A stretch of DNA of 64,000 nt from Gammaproteobacteria bacterium (GTDB lineage Bacteria > Pseudomonadota > Gammaproteobacteria > Xanthomonadales > Xanthomonadaceae): positions 1-64,000 of the forward strand of contig JANXRY010000049.1 of the NCBI GenBank assembly GCA_025356635.1, given 5' to 3'. The translations under genes were made by a program, and so were the position numbers. The notes beneath the pieces were generated by a model. That model was not told the DNA's origin and made no database searches. It worked only from the letters and a program-made list of their open reading frames with translations. Below, piece by piece: positions 19,795-30,665 of the stretch. Within the stretch, counting starts at the first letter, position 1; each line of letters opens with the position of its first letter.

Positions 19795-21554
19795 GCGCGC
19801 TGCCGCTGCTGCCGTTTGAGGATTCGCGCCGCCTGACCGGACCCAATCTGTACTTCGCCGAGACCGGCGTAGTGCTGGAGGTTATCGGTCCCGGCGCCGA
19901 CGACGCGGCTTTGCATGCGCGTTGGTGCGAGCGCATCGCACAGGGAAGACGCATTCTTGCTTGGCCGGAGCTGGCCATCGTCGTTCGTCCGCATCCGGGC
20001 GGCGCGACTCTGGCGTTCGCCGCGCCGGTCGACCAATTGTTTTGCGCGACCGAACTCAACGAATGGGCCTGGCTGGCCACGGTCGATGTCGCTGAATGCC
20101 ATGCGCCCGGATTTGCGGCGAGTTGGGACGAAGCCAGCGCCTTCCAAACGCTGCGCTTGTTCGCGGCGGCGGAAGCCCGGCCCGATCTCGTCACCCTGCT
20201 CGCTACAGCAAAAGATCGCGGGCTTCCGACCTTGCTCGATGATGATCGACTCACGCTCGGATTGGGTGAGGGCGGCCGCACTTGGCCACGTGAGAGGTTG
20301 CCGGCGATTGCCGATGTGCCCTGGCCGGAACTGCATGGCATACCCACTGCTTTGGTCACCGGTTCCAACGGCAAGACCACCACCGTGCGCTTGCTCGCTG
20401 CATTGCTTCGCGCACACGGGCTGCGCTGCGCGCATTCGTGCACCGACGGCGTGTTCTTCGAAGGTCGGGCGCTGGTCTCCGGCGATTATTCCGGGCCGGC
20501 CGGTGCGCGCACGGTGTTGCGCCATCCGGACGTGGCGGCCGCAGTATTGGAAACCGCGCGCGGCGGCATCCTGCGCCGCGGACTGGCGGTTGAGCGCGCC
20601 GATGTCGCGGTGGTGACCAATATCAGCGCCGACCACTACGGCGAATACGGCATCCACGACCTCGATGACTTGGCCGATACCAAGTTGACGATGGCACGCG
20701 CGCTGGTTTCCGAAGGCGTGCTCGTGGTCAATGCCGATGATGTTCTGTTGCGCGCCAAGGCGATGACATGCGGCAAGCGGCTGGCATGGTTCGCATTGAA
20801 CGATGCGCATCCGACCCTGAGCGCACATCGCACGCGAGATGGCATGACCAGCGGTGTCGGCAATGGGCGCCTGATGCTGTCGGTCACCGGGATGCAACAC
20901 GATCTGGGTGATGTCGTGGCGATGCCGCTCACGGCCGAAGGTCACGCCGGCTACAACATCGCCAACATCGCTGCGGCGGTACTGGCGGCGGTTTGCCTGG
21001 GCGTTACCGTCGAAACAATTCGCCGCGTGCTGGCGGAATTCGGCAACGATCCCGCCGACAATCCCGGGCGCTTGCAGCGCTGGACGTTTGCTGACGTGAA
21101 GGTGCTCATGGACTACGCGCATAACCCCGATGGCTTGCGCGGCTTGCTCACCATTGCCGCCACCCTCGCGAATGGCGCGCGCCTGGGTTTGCTGCTGGGC
21201 CAGGCGGGCAATCGGGGGAATGCGGAAATTCGCGATCTGGCCGCTGTCGCCGCCGACTTCGCCCCGCGTTTCGTGGTGCTCAAGGACATCGATGGCTACC
21301 TGCGCGGGCGCGCACCGGGCGAGGTCGCGGAAATCCTGAAGAACGAATTGCGCCAACGCGGTTTCGCCGATCTCGATTTGCCGCAGCGCCTGGGCGAGGC
21401 CGAGGCTGCACGCGAAGCGCTGCGGCTGATTCATGCAGGCGAAGTGCTGGTACTGCCGGTGCATGCGGCCAAGGCGCGCGTGGAAGTTGCAGCCTTTCTT
21501 GACGACCTGCGGTCAGCGGGGTGGACGGCCGGGGAAGCGCTACCGGGCGAATAA
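19791..21554 (+). CDS. CphA-like Mur ligase family protein (cphA'), lacks ATP-grasp domain; start codon uncertain
   Basis: P-loop VTGSNGKTTTVRLL, VLETARGGILRRGL and VTNISADHYGEYG. The open frame upstream of the listed GTG (19872) encodes RRLTGPNLYFAETGVVLE, similar to the CphA N-terminus, so translation probably begins near 19791 (CTG). Confidence 0.85.
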   Translation: MSALPLLPFEDSRRLTGPNLYFAETGVVLEVIGPGADDAALHARWCERIAQGRRILAWPELAIVVRPHPGGATLAFAAPVDQLFCATELNEWAWLATVDVAECHAPGFAASWDEASAFQTLRLFAAAEARPDLVTLLATAKDRGLPTLLDDDRLTLGLGEGGRTWPRERLPAIADVPWPELHGIPTALVTGSNGKTTTVRLLAALLRAHGLRCAHSCTDGVFFEGRALVSGDYSGPAGARTVLRHPDVAAAVLETARGGILRRGLAVERADVAVVTNISADHYGEYGIHDLDDLADTKLTMARALVSEGVLVVNADDVLLRAKAMTCGKRLAWFALNDAHPTLSAHRTRDGMTSGVGNGRLMLSVTGMQHDLGDVVAMPLTAEGHAGYNIANIAAAVLAAVCLGVTVETIRRVLAEFGNDPADNPGRLQRWTFADVKVLMDYAHNPDGLRGLLTIAATLANGARLGLLLGQAGNRGNAEIRDLAAVAADFAPRFVVLKDIDGYLRGRAPGEVAEILKNELRQRGFADLDLPQRLGEAEAAREALRLIHAGEVLVLPVHAAKARVEVAAFLDDLRSAGWTAGEALPGE

Positions 21555-21642
21555 GTGCCTGCCAGCCGGCCCCTCGCCGCATCGCTTTCCGTTACCCTAT
21601 TAGGCAATCGCGAAGCCGGGTGCTCGCGTTGGAGGGTGTGCC

Positions 21643-22842
21643 TTGCCGCAGGAAGTCAATCCGTTACTGAACCAGGTCTCCAGACTCGATACGCAGACAG
21701 CGGTCGAGCGCCTGGACCTGCGCGATCCGGTCGAAGTGGCTGCGTTGCTTGCGGGGCTTCCGCCGGCGCGGGCGATCACCATACTTTCGGCCTTGTCGGA
21801 GGAAGCGCGTGAGCGAATCCTTGCCGCCGCCCCGGCGGGCACTGACTGGATGGACTCCCTGCGTTACCCCGAAGGCAGCGTCGGCCGCTTGCTCGAAGAT
21901 CCGCCGGCAGTATTTCGCAGCGGCACAAGCGTGGCGACGGCGGTGGACATCCTCCGAGAAACGATTCGCAAGCGGATGGTCACCTATCTGTTCGTGGTCG
22001 ATGCGGGCAATCACCTGATCGGCGTGGTCGCATTCCGCGAATTGCTCTATGCCGAGCGCACCCAGACGCTCGATCAGGTGATGCTGCCCTCGCCATTTTT
22101 CCTGGAACCGGAAACGACCCTCGTCCAGGCGATGCGCGAGGTCGTTACCCGGCACTATCCGGTGTATCCGGTCTGCGAGGCTGATGGCACCCTGGTCGGC
22201 CAGGTCCGTGGCCAGACTCTGTTCGAGCAACAGGCGTTCGAAATTTCCGCGCAGGCCGGCTCCATGGTCGGCGTCGAGAAAGAAGAGCGCCTGGCAACGC
22301 CGCTGATGCGCAGTTTCAAGTTCCGCCACCCGTGGCTGCAGATCAATTTGTTGACGGTATTCATCACGGCGGCGGTGGTGGGCATCTTCCAGGGCACCAT
22401 CGACAAGATCGTGGTGCTGGCCATGTTCCTGCCAGTGCTCGGCGGACAGAGCGGCAACCTTGGCTGCCAGTCGCTGGCGGTGGTGTTGCGTGGCATGACC
22501 TTGGGCGAGTTGCGCGGAACACGGATCGCTGCCCTGATCGCCAAGGAGGCGACGCTGGGATTGCTAAATGGCATGGTGACCGGCGTGTTGGCAGGTATCG
22601 CGATGTTCATCGTCGCCGGCCGGCATCCGGAAAACGGCTCGCCGATCTACCTCGGGATTATCACCATGGTCGCGATGTCGGTCAGCTGCATGATTGCCGG
22701 GATTGCCGGCACAACGATTCCGCTGGTGCTGCGCCGATTTGGTGCCGACCCGGCGACAGCATCGAGCATTTTCCTGACCACGATCACCGATGTCTGCAGC
22801 ATGGGTAGTTTTCTCTCCATGGTGACCTGGCTGCTGCTGTGA
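21643..22842 (+). CDS. mgtE: Magnesium transporter MgtE
   Basis: TTG start. MgtE_N region, CBS domains ([18 protein letters not shown]) and C-terminal membrane segments ([23 protein letters not shown]). Confidence 0.93.
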   Translation: MPQEVNPLLNQVSRLDTQTAVERLDLRDPVEVAALLAGLPPARAITILSALSEEARERILAAAPAGTDWMDSLRYPEGSVGRLLEDPPAVFRSGTSVATAVDILRETIRKRMVTYLFVVDAGNHLIGVVAFRELLYAERTQTLDQVMLPSPFFLEPETTLVQAMREVVTRHYPVYPVCEADGTLVGQVRGQTLFEQQAFEISAQAGSMVGVEKEERLATPLMRSFKFRHPWLQINLLTVFITAAVVGIFQGTIDKIVVLAMFLPVLGGQSGNLGCQSLAVVLRGMTLGELRGTRIAALIAKEATLGLLNGMVTGVLAGIAMFIVAGRHPENGSPIYLGIITMVAMSVSCMIAGIAGTTIPLVLRRFGADPATASSIFLTTITDVCSMGSFLSMVTWLLL

Positions 22843-22914
22843 TTGCTGCGTTGCAACGTGCACCTTGCCGCTCGCTGCGAGAGGATGCAGCCTGCGACCC
22901 GGGGGAGGGACCGC

Positions 22915-22956
22915 AAAGCCCGCCGCCGCCGCATGGCGCTGCGGGCTTTCTTTTTC
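22915..22956 (+). terminator. Rho-independent terminator downstream of mgtE
   Basis: Stem aaagcccgc...gcgggcttt (9 bp, with an inner cgcc/ggcg pairing) followed by ctttttcc. Confidence 0.75.
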
Positions 22957-22990
22957 CGCAGTCGGCAAGCCGCTGTGCCAGGATCGCGTG

Positions 22991-25777
22991 GTGACCGCGA
23001 CCTTCGACGAACTGCAAGCCAGTTTGCTGGCGAGGGCTTTCGCGCGACTAAAGCGCGCGGCTGTTCCGCAAGACGCCGCCCAGCACGAACGCCTCGCACG
23101 CCTGATCCTGGCCAGCGACTTTGCCCTCGATACCCTGGTTCGCCAGCCGGCGCTATTGGCGACGCTGGATGGCCCGGCATTACCGCTGCCCGAGCTGGCG
23201 CCGGAACGTGAGAGCGACTGGCCGGGCCTGTTGCGGCACTGGCGTGCGGCCGAATCGACCCGTTTGATCTGGCGCGATGTGCAAAGCCTGGACGCAGTCG
23301 AGGCCACGCTTGCCGGCAGTAGCTGGATTGCCGAGCAAGCCTTGCAGGCGGCGCTGACGGCGGTGTTCCATGCCATGCGCGAGCGCCATGGCGTGGTGCG
23401 CGATGCCGATGGGTGCGAACAGACCATGGTGGTGTTTGCGCTTGGAAAACTCGGCGGCGGCGAGCTCAATTTTTCCTCGGATGTCGATCTGGTCTATGCC
23501 TTCACCGGTCATGGCCACAGCGATGGCGCGCGCCCGCTTGATGCCGATGCCTGGTTCACGCGTGCCGGCCAGCGGCTCGCGCAATTGCTGGGCGAAGTGA
23601 CTGCCGATGGTTTTTGCCATCGCGTCGATTTGCGCCTGCGGCCGTTCGGCGCATCCGGGCGGATCGCACTCAGTTTCTCGGCGATGGAGCAGTACTACCA
23701 GCGCGAGGGCCGTGATTGGGAACGCTACGCCTGGGTCAAGGCGCGTCCGGTGGCTGGCGATCTCGCGGCCGGCGAACGCCTGCTGGAGACCTTGCTGCCC
23801 TTCGTCTATCGCCGCTATCTCGACTACACCGCGCTCGACGGCCTGCGCGAAATGAAAGCGATGGTCGATGCCGAAGTGCAAAAACGCGAGCTCGCCGATC
23901 ACCTCAAGCTCGGCCCAGGTGGCATTCGCGAAATAGAATTCCTGGTGCAGGCCTTGCAGTTGATTCGTGCCGGCCGCGAACCCGCGTTGCGGCAACGCGC
24001 CTTGCTGCCGGCCTTGGCTGCGCTTGCCGAAGCCGGCCATTTACCGCTGACGACGGCGCAAGCCCTGGCGCAGGCGTATCGTTTTTTGCGGCGAATCGAG
24101 AATCGTGTGCAAATGCTGGCCGATCAGCAAACGCATTCGCTGCCCGAAAATCCCTGGTTGCGCGAGCGCATCGCCCGAGCCCTGGATTTCGTGGATGGCG
24201 ATGCCTTGCGCGGTGAACTCGATCGCCATCGCGCACAGGTCAGCGAGGCCTTCGAAGGTTTGCTCCAGGCCCGGCGTCGGCACGCCATGCCAACTGTGCT
24301 CGCGCAATACTGGCGTGGCTTGCCTGACCAGGGCGACGCCGTTGTGTTGGCCGAGGCCGGGTTTGTTGATGCCGACGCGCACCATGTCCGCCTGCGCGAC
24401 TTCGCCCGCTCGCCGGCCGTTCATGCCTTATCCGAGCGTGCGCGGCTACGGCTCGATCATGTATTGCCGGCTCTGATCGAAGCGGCGGGCCACAGTTCGG
24501 CGCCGGATGCGGCGCTGTCGCGGGGGCTGAGCCTGATGCAGGCGATCACCCGGCGTGCCAGTTATCTCGCCTTGCTGGAAGAGCAACCGGCGGCGCTCAA
24601 TCGCCTGGTCGACGTTACCGCGCGCAGTGCATTGATGTCCGAGCGATTGGCTGCGCATCCGTTGTTGCTCGATGAACTGCTCGATACGCGCGCCGCCGGT
24701 CCGTTGCCCGATGCTGCGACGATACGTGAGCAGATGACGCGGTTTTTGGCGTCGTTACCGGACGATGACACCGAAGCGGCACTGTTGGCGCTCAACGAAC
24801 AACGACAGAGCTTGTCGTTCCGAATTGCCTTGGCGACGTTGGCGCAACGGCAGCCGGCAACTAAGAGCGCTGCGCAATTGGCGATTCTGGCCGAAACATC
24901 GCTGGCAGCGGCTTTGGTTTTGGCGACCGCCGAGATGCGCACGATGCATGGCGACGTGCCGGGAGTTGGCTTCGCGGTGATCGGTTACGGCAGCCTCGGT
25001 GGCGATGAGCTTGGCTTCGGTTCAGATCTCGATTTGGTCTTCCTGCACGATGCGCGTGGCGAGTCGGCGTCCGATGGTTCGCGACCCCTGGATGCCGGAC
25101 GCTATTTCGCCCGGCTGGCGCAAAAACTGGTGAGCCTGCTCGGTACGGTCACTGCTGCCGGCCGCCTCTATGAAGTGGACGTGCGTTTACGCCCCGACGG
25201 TGCCAAGGGCCTGCTGGTTTCGAGCCTCGACAGCTTCGCCGATTACCAGCGTCATCGCGCTTGGACCTGGGAGCAGCAGGCACTGGTGCGCGCCCGCGCC
25301 TGTGCCGGCGATGCCCGCGTCTGCGCGGGCTTCGAACAGATTCGCCGGGAAATTCTGCAACGACCGCGCGATGCCCATGTACTTGCCAGCGAAGTCATCG
25401 CGATGCGTCGGCGCATGCGCGGCGAACTGGATCGCAGCAATGCCACGCGCTTCGATCTCAAGCAAGGCGAAGGCGGCCTGGTGGATCTGGAATTCCTGCT
25501 CCAGGCCGGTGTGCTCGGTCACGCCGCTACCCGGCCAGCACTGGGCGAAACAACGCGAACGCCCGAGCTGATTGATCGTCTTGTCGCCGCCGGTGTGCTA
25601 TCTGGCCAACAAGGTGAGGCCTTGCTGGTCGCGCATGCGACGCTGCTGGCGCGCGGCCTGGATTGCACCCTCGACCGGCGCCCGCGCCTGTGCCCGCAAG
25701 ACGAAGCGATCGAGCAGGCACGTGCGCTGATCGGCGAAGCGTGCCGTAGTCAGTCTTTGGATTTCAGCGCCGGCTGA
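22991..25777 (+). CDS. glnE: Bifunctional glutamine synthetase adenylyltransferase / adenylyl-removing enzyme
   Basis: Two nucleotidyltransferase domains: [24 protein letters not shown] and [29 protein letters not shown] start likely at 22991. Confidence 0.95.
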   Translation: MTATFDELQASLLARAFARLKRAAVPQDAAQHERLARLILASDFALDTLVRQPALLATLDGPALPLPELAPERESDWPGLLRHWRAAESTRLIWRDVQSLDAVEATLAGSSWIAEQALQAALTAVFHAMRERHGVVRDADGCEQTMVVFALGKLGGGELNFSSDVDLVYAFTGHGHSDGARPLDADAWFTRAGQRLAQLLGEVTADGFCHRVDLRLRPFGASGRIALSFSAMEQYYQREGRDWERYAWVKARPVAGDLAAGERLLETLLPFVYRRYLDYTALDGLREMKAMVDAEVQKRELADHLKLGPGGIREIEFLVQALQLIRAGREPALRQRALLPALAALAEAGHLPLTTAQALAQAYRFLRRIENRVQMLADQQTHSLPENPWLRERIARALDFVDGDALRGELDRHRAQVSEAFEGLLQARRRHAMPTVLAQYWRGLPDQGDAVVLAEAGFVDADAHHVRLRDFARSPAVHALSERARLRLDHVLPALIEAAGHSSAPDAALSRGLSLMQAITRRASYLALLEEQPAALNRLVDVTARSALMSERLAAHPLLLDELLDTRAAGPLPDAATIREQMTRFLASLPDDDTEAALLALNEQRQSLSFRIALATLAQRQPATKSAAQLAILAETSLAAALVLATAEMRTMHGDVPGVGFAVIGYGSLGGDELGFGSDLDLVFLHDARGESASDGSRPLDAGRYFARLAQKLVSLLGTVTAAGRLYEVDVRLRPDGAKGLLVSSLDSFADYQRHRAWTWEQQALVRARACAGDARVCAGFEQIRREILQRPRDAHVLASEVIAMRRRMRGELDRSNATRFDLKQGEGGLVDLEFLLQAGVLGHAATRPALGETTRTPELIDRLVAAGVLSGQQGEALLVAHATLLARGLDCTLDRRPRLCPQDEAIEQARALIGEACRSQSLDFSAG

Positions 25778-26723
25778 GCCGCTCGCGAACCACGCTGGTG
25801 ACGCGCGCGGCTTCGATCAAGGGTTCGCCCATGAACGCTTTCGGTTCGTGTTCCTGCGCGCGGACGCGGCTGCGCCGCAGCAGGTCGTCCAGGAAACCGC
25901 GCACGCGCCCAGTGGCGCGCCCGGGCTCGGCGACGTAAACGGGAACCGACGTCGCGCAGGCTTCGGAGATCATGTTCACCGAATCGGGCGAGACCACGAT
26001 GCGGTCGGCCCAGGCAAGTACGCCGGGATATGGATTCTCGCCATCGGTCGCATCCATCCAGACGATTCCGGGGCCGGCGCTATAGCGTTCGCGTGTCAGC
26101 GCGCGCACTTCCGGTGGCGTGCGGCGCGAGCCGCAGATCAACAGACTACCGCCTTCGCGCGCCAGCCAGTATTCGAGCTTGGTCATCATGACTTCGAAAG
26201 CGCTGCGGTCGAAGCGCACGGCGCGGGTTGGCCCACCGAGCAACACAGCGGTTCGTGGGCCGGGTAGCAACCCGAGCGCAGGAAACTGGTCGCGCGCGCG
26301 TTGCAACCACTTGGCATCGACCGGATGCAGGCTGCCAGCAAGCGTGATCACGTTATCGCCGGCCAGGCCGTCGTGTTCTGGAGCGATGACCAGATCCCAA
26401 TGATGAGTGGAGATTCGCGGATCAAGGATTTGCACGGCTTGCGCACCGGCATCATGGGCAAAGCGCGTGGCCAACGCCGCCTGGCGACCGCAGCCGATGA
26501 CGAGCGTGGGCGTTCGTGCATGCAGCGCGATGGCGAAATCGCTGCCGAAACTGGCCGCTGCTCCCGCCAGCCGCCGTGGCGCGAACCAGCGCGCCGGCAG
26601 GCGCGGCTGCAGGACGCATTCGCGCCAGGCAAGGCCCAATGCATCGGCAAGGGCCACGGCCTGGCGGCGATTGCCGGCGTGGCCGTCGTGCAGTACCCAA
26701 GTGGCATGGCCGTCGGAGTTCAT
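25764..26723 (-). CDS. ELM1/GtrOC1 family putative glycosyltransferase
   Basis: [21 protein letters not shown] and [21 protein letters not shown], typical of the ELM1 family. Confidence 0.85.
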   Translation of the reverse strand: MNSDGHATWVLHDGHAGNRRQAVALADALGLAWRECVLQPRLPARWFAPRRLAGAAASFGSDFAIALHARTPTLVIGCGRQAALATRFAHDAGAQAVQILDPRISTHHWDLVIAPEHDGLAGDNVITLAGSLHPVDAKWLQRARDQFPALGLLPGPRTAVLLGGPTRAVRFDRSAFEVMMTKLEYWLAREGGSLLICGSRRTPPEVRALTRERYSAGPGIVWMDATDGENPYPGVLAWADRIVVSPDSVNMISEACATSVPVYVAEPGRATGRVRGFLDDLLRRSRVRAQEHEPKAFMGEPLIEAARVTSVVRERLSRR

Positions 26724-26846
26724 GGCGCGGCGAGCTTAGCAGGAGGAGGGCGGCTGTTGCGTGTTGGCGACGAACCGTTTCGACGGTTCACCTGTTGTTG
26801 CCGGCCCCGACCGTTACACTGGTGCCTTGCAACATCAGGAACCAAG

Positions 26847-27443
26847 ATGGCCACCCCCTTGAACGACGTCGCGCTCGACCAACTTTTCCGCACGGCACGC
26901 ACCCACAACGTCTGGCTGGACCAGCCGATTGGCGACGATCAATTGCATGCGCTCTATGAGTTGCTCAAGTTCGGCCCGACCACCAGCAACACCTGTCCAG
27001 CGCGATTCGTGTTCGTGAAATCGCCTGAAGCCAAGGCCAAGCTCGGTCCGGCGCTGGATGAGGGCAACTACGCCAAGACCATGGCCGCGCCGGTGGTCGT
27101 GATCGTCGCCTACGACCTGGCCTTCTACGAGAAGCTGTCGCAACTGTTCCCGCATAACCTTGCCGCCAAGGGCTGGTTCGACACAAAATCCGAGACCGAG
27201 CTCACCACGATCTGTTTACGCAATGGCAGCTTGCAGGGCGCCTACCTGATGTTGGCCGCGCGTTCGCTCGGATTGGATTGCGGGCCGATGTCGGGCTTCA
27301 ACAACGCCATGGTCGACGCGGCATTCTTCGCCGGCACCCGCATCCGCTCGAATTTCCTGATCAATCTCGGCTATGGCGATGCCAGCAAATTGTTCCCGCG
27401 TTCGCCGCGCCTGACCTTCGACGACGCCTGCCAAATCCTTTAA
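26847..27443 (+). CDS. Malonic semialdehyde reductase (RutE/HadB-type nitroreductase family)
   Basis: [48 protein letters not shown] and [16 protein letters not shown]. Confidence 0.88.
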   Translation: MATPLNDVALDQLFRTARTHNVWLDQPIGDDQLHALYELLKFGPTTSNTCPARFVFVKSPEAKAKLGPALDEGNYAKTMAAPVVVIVAYDLAFYEKLSQLFPHNLAAKGWFDTKSETELTTICLRNGSLQGAYLMLAARSLGLDCGPMSGFNNAMVDAAFFAGTRIRSNFLINLGYGDASKLFPRSPRLTFDDACQIL

Positions 27444-27466
27444 ATCCACCCGCACAGGAAATTCCG

Positions 27467-28042
27467 ATGAAGCGCCACTTGCTTGCCGCCTTGCTTGCCC
27501 TGACCTTCGCCGATGCCGCGCTCGCGGCGGACTACACCATCGACGCCCGCCACACCCAAGTGTTATTCACTTACACGCATATGGGTTTTTCGCATATCAC
27601 CGGTCGTTTGAACGAAGCCAGCGGCCATTTCGCATTCGATCCTGTCGCGCCGGTGAAGTCGAGCATTGATGTCGATATCCCGCTTTCGAGCCTCAGCACT
27701 GGCGTGACCGGGCTGGACGACCACATGCGCAGCGCCGATTTTTTCGACGTCGGCAAATTTCCCAGCGCGCACTTCAAGAGTACAAAAGTCACCAGCACCG
27801 ACAAGAACCATCTCAGTGTTGCCGGTGATCTGACCATCCATGGCGTGACCAAACCCGTGGTGCTACAGGTGACCATCAACCAGATCGGCGTGCATCCGAT
27901 GAAGAAAGTGCCGGCGGTCGGCCTCGATGCCAGCGCCACGATCAAGCGCTCCGATTTCGGCGTGGGTAATTTCATTCCGGTTGGCAGCGACGAAGTGGCC
28001 TTGCGCATCACCCTGGAAGCGCAGCAGGCCAAGGCGAACTGA
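27467..28042 (+). CDS. YceI family periplasmic protein
   Basis: Signal peptide, then YTIDARHTQVLFTYTHMGFSHITGRLNEASGHFAFDP and LTIHGVTKPVVLQVT. Confidence 0.93.
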   Translation: MKRHLLAALLALTFADAALAADYTIDARHTQVLFTYTHMGFSHITGRLNEASGHFAFDPVAPVKSSIDVDIPLSSLSTGVTGLDDHMRSADFFDVGKFPSAHFKSTKVTSTDKNHLSVAGDLTIHGVTKPVVLQVTINQIGVHPMKKVPAVGLDASATIKRSDFGVGNFIPVGSDEVALRITLEAQQAKAN

Positions 28043-28095
28043 GCGCGGCGCGGCGGTAGGCGCTAAAATGGCGTTCCGGTCCCTGGAACGCCCCC

Positions 28096-28287
28096 ATGCC
28101 CACTGCCCCGTTGCTGCCCGCCAATACCGAACGGCGTTATGAGGTGTCTCTTGCGGAATTGCCGCTGAGTTGCCCGACTCCGGCGATGGCGACCTGGAAC
28201 TCGCATCCGCGCGTTTACTTGCCGATCGAGACGACCGGCTCAGCCAAGTGCCCGTATTGCGGGGCATTGTTCGTGCTCAAGGACTGA
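28096..28287 (+). CDS. Small zinc-finger (CHCC, NDUFS6-like) domain protein
   Basis: 63 aa with C-x13-H...CPYCG pattern (LSCPTPAMATWNSHPRVYLPIETTGSAKCPYCGALFVL). Confidence 0.8.
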   Translation: MPTAPLLPANTERRYEVSLAELPLSCPTPAMATWNSHPRVYLPIETTGSAKCPYCGALFVLKD

Positions 28288-28300
28288 GCAGCGCGCAAAC

Positions 28301-29401
28301 ATGCGCCGCCTGATGGTTCTGCAACTGCTGCCGGCGCTGGAGAACGGCGGCGTCGAGCGTTCTACCGTCGAGATTGCCCAAGCCCTCACTCGTGCCGGAC
28401 ATCGGGCCGTGGTGATCTCGGCGGGTGGCGGGTGGGTGTCGGCCTTGCAAGCGGCCGGCGCAGAACATATCGCGCTCGACATCGGCCGCAAGTCGCTGAT
28501 GACCTTGCGCCACGTGCGTACGCTGCGGCGTTTGTTTGATGAACTGCGGCCGGATATCGTCCATGCCCGTTCCCGCCTGCCGGCGTGGCTGGCGTGGCTG
28601 GCACTGCGTTCGCATTCGGCACCGAAATTCATGACCACCGCGCACGGGCTGTATTCGCCGGGGCGCTATTCGGGAATCATGGCGCGCGGCGAGCGCGTGA
28701 TCTGCGTGTCATCGACTGTGCGAGAACATCTGCTTGCGCAGTGGCCAGGCACGGATCCGGATCGGCTGGTGGTGATCGAGCGCGGTATCGAGCCGTCGAA
28801 TTTTGTGGCCGACCCGCAACAGATCCCGGAATGGCGCCAACAACTGGCGGCGCAATATCCCGCGTTGGCCTCGGGGCCCTTGCTGTTGTTGCCCGGGCGC
28901 GGCACGCGCCTGAAGGGCCACGCCGAAGCGATCGAATTACTCGCGGCCATCCGGGCAAAGGGTGTGCCCGCCTGTCTCTGGATGCCCGGCGCGCGAGAAG
29001 CCGGCCGTGAGAACTACATTGCCGAACTCGAAGTCTTGGCCAAGAGGTGTGGCGTCGCCGAATACCTCGCGATCACCGCGGCGGAATCGGACATGGTGCG
29101 TGTCTACGCCGTCTCGGAGGTGGTGCTGCAACTCTCGCGCAAACCCGAAGCGTTTGGTCGCACCGTGCTTGAAGCGCTGGCGGCTCGACGCCCGATCGTC
29201 GGTTGGACGCAGGGCGGTGTCGGTGAATTGTTGGCACGCTATTTCCCGCCGGGTGCGGTGACCAAAGACGATACTGCGGCGCTGGTTGCCGTCACGCTGG
29301 CGGCGGTTGCCGGCCGGTTGCCGGTGACTGCGGCCGTTCTGCCATCATTGGCGGCAATGCAGGCGCAGACACTGAAGGTGTACGAATCCCTTGCTGGCTG
29401 A
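28301..29401 (+). CDS. Glycosyltransferase family 4 (LPS core type)
   Basis: LLPALENGGVERSTVEIAQALTRAGH, LPGRGTRLKGHAEAIELL and KPEAFGRTVLEALAARRPIVGW. Confidence 0.9.
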   Translation: MRRLMVLQLLPALENGGVERSTVEIAQALTRAGHRAVVISAGGGWVSALQAAGAEHIALDIGRKSLMTLRHVRTLRRLFDELRPDIVHARSRLPAWLAWLALRSHSAPKFMTTAHGLYSPGRYSGIMARGERVICVSSTVREHLLAQWPGTDPDRLVVIERGIEPSNFVADPQQIPEWRQQLAAQYPALASGPLLLLPGRGTRLKGHAEAIELLAAIRAKGVPACLWMPGAREAGRENYIAELEVLAKRCGVAEYLAITAAESDMVRVYAVSEVVLQLSRKPEAFGRTVLEALAARRPIVGWTQGGVGELLARYFPPGAVTKDDTAALVAVTLAAVAGRLPVTAAVLPSLAAMQAQTLKVYESLAG

Positions 29402-30665
29402 CATCCGCGCAACCGAAAGTAGCAAAGCAGGCAACCGGTCATTCGCCTGGACGCCGTACGTCGTGCTGGCGTTCGTGGCCCTCTGGCCCATGGTCGGCCC
29501 GGCCGAAGCGGTGCTCAGCCTGGGAGCGCTCGCCAGCCTGGTGATCCTGACGCGCACACGTTTTCGCAATGGCACCGCCCTGCTGAGCCGGGAAGCCTGG
29601 GCGCTGATCACGGTGTTGTTCCTGTGTTACTGGCTGCCGGAATTATTTTCTGCGTTCGATACTGTCGACCCGGCGCGTTCTTGGCGGAAAGTCCTCTTTG
29701 ACCTGCGCTACTTGCCATTCCTGTGGTTGGCGGCGATGGCGGTTGCGCATCGGCGCGACCGCCGGTTGGTCCTGGTCGGCATTGCTGTGCTTGCCGGAGT
29801 GTGGTCGGTTGATGCCTGCGTGCAGGCGCTGACAGGCTGGAGTCTGGGCGGGGCCAATGTCTCGGATCGACTGACCGGGATTTTCGGCGCTGACAACCAG
29901 AAGCTGGGCCCGGTGTTGGCCAGCCTGTTGTCGTTCGCACTGGCCGAAGCCGACCGCCGCTGGCGGGGCCTGGGTTGGGCGCTCGCGGCCGTGCTGTTCG
30001 GCATGGTTATTCTGCTGGCTGGCTCGCGCGCGTCATGGCTGGTCTTCGCCCTGGTGATCGTGTTGGCAGGATGGCATCGCTTCGGTCGCCGGCGTTTGCT
30101 GCTTTCGCTGGCGGGCGGTGCAATTCTGGCGTCGGTGTTGGCAATGAGTTTTTCGGCGCAGTTCGTAGGCCGCATCGATCGCAGCATGGTCGCGCTCAAT
30201 GGCGACCGTGCCGGGCTCGACGTGGCCCTGGCCGGCCGCCTGAGCATCTGGCATGCCGCGCTCGGCATGATTGTCGCGCACCCGGTCAACGGCGTTGGTA
30301 TCCGCGGCTTTCGCGATGTCTACAACCAGTACGCGGCTCCCGATGATTTTTTTCTGCGCAAGGGTGAGCATGGCGGTTTGTTCGCACACCAGATTGTGCT
30401 CGAAGTGCTGAGCGAAACTGGGGCGATTGGATTGTTGTTTTGGCTTCTTGGCGTCGCCATGGCACGGCGGGCGTGGCGCTGGGCCCTGCCTGCATCGAGG
30501 CAACGCGCGACCGTGCCGATGCAGGCGCTGGTGGTGACGGTGTTTCCGTTCAATACCCATCTGGCTTTCTACGCGAGCTTCTGGGGCGGCGTGTTTTTGC
30601 TATTGCTGGCGCTGTTCGCCGGCACATTATTCGCGCAGGACGACGATGCCGCGCCCACCGATTAG
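29391..30665 (+). CDS. O-antigen ligase family protein (WaaL-like)
   Basis: Polytopic; AALGMIVAHPVNGVGIRGFRDVYNQYA...HGGLFAHQIVLEVLSETGAIGLLFWL, typical of Wzy/WaaL. Confidence 0.88.
   Translation: MLADIRATESSKAGNRSFAWTPYVVLAFVALWPMVGPAEAVLSLGALASLVILTRTRFRNGTALLSREAWALITVLFLCYWLPELFSAFDTVDPARSWRKVLFDLRYLPFLWLAAMAVAHRRDRRLVLVGIAVLAGVWSVDACVQALTGWSLGGANVSDRLTGIFGADNQKLGPVLASLLSFALAEADRRWRGLGWALAAVLFGMVILLAGSRASWLVFALVIVLAGWHRFGRRRLLLSLAGGAILASVLAMSFSAQFVGRIDRSMVALNGDRAGLDVALAGRLSIWHAALGMIVAHPVNGVGIRGFRDVYNQYAAPDDFFLRKGEHGGLFAHQIVLEVLSETGAIGLLFWLLGVAMARRAWRWALPASRQRATVPMQALVVTVFPFNTHLAFYASFWGGVFLLLLALFAGTLFAQDDDAAPTD

Noticed and set aside
19407-21464. 685-aa antisense ORF across cphA and cphA'
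   Set aside because: Both sense genes have unmistakable Mur-ligase motifs; the antisense translation is His/Arg/Gln-rich with no domain signature.
22874-22914. Considered as 4.5S/SRP RNA or a known riboswitch
   Set aside because: Lacks the SRP GGAAGGAAGCAGCC-like apical motif and does not match any riboswitch core I know; left as an unassigned structured spacer.
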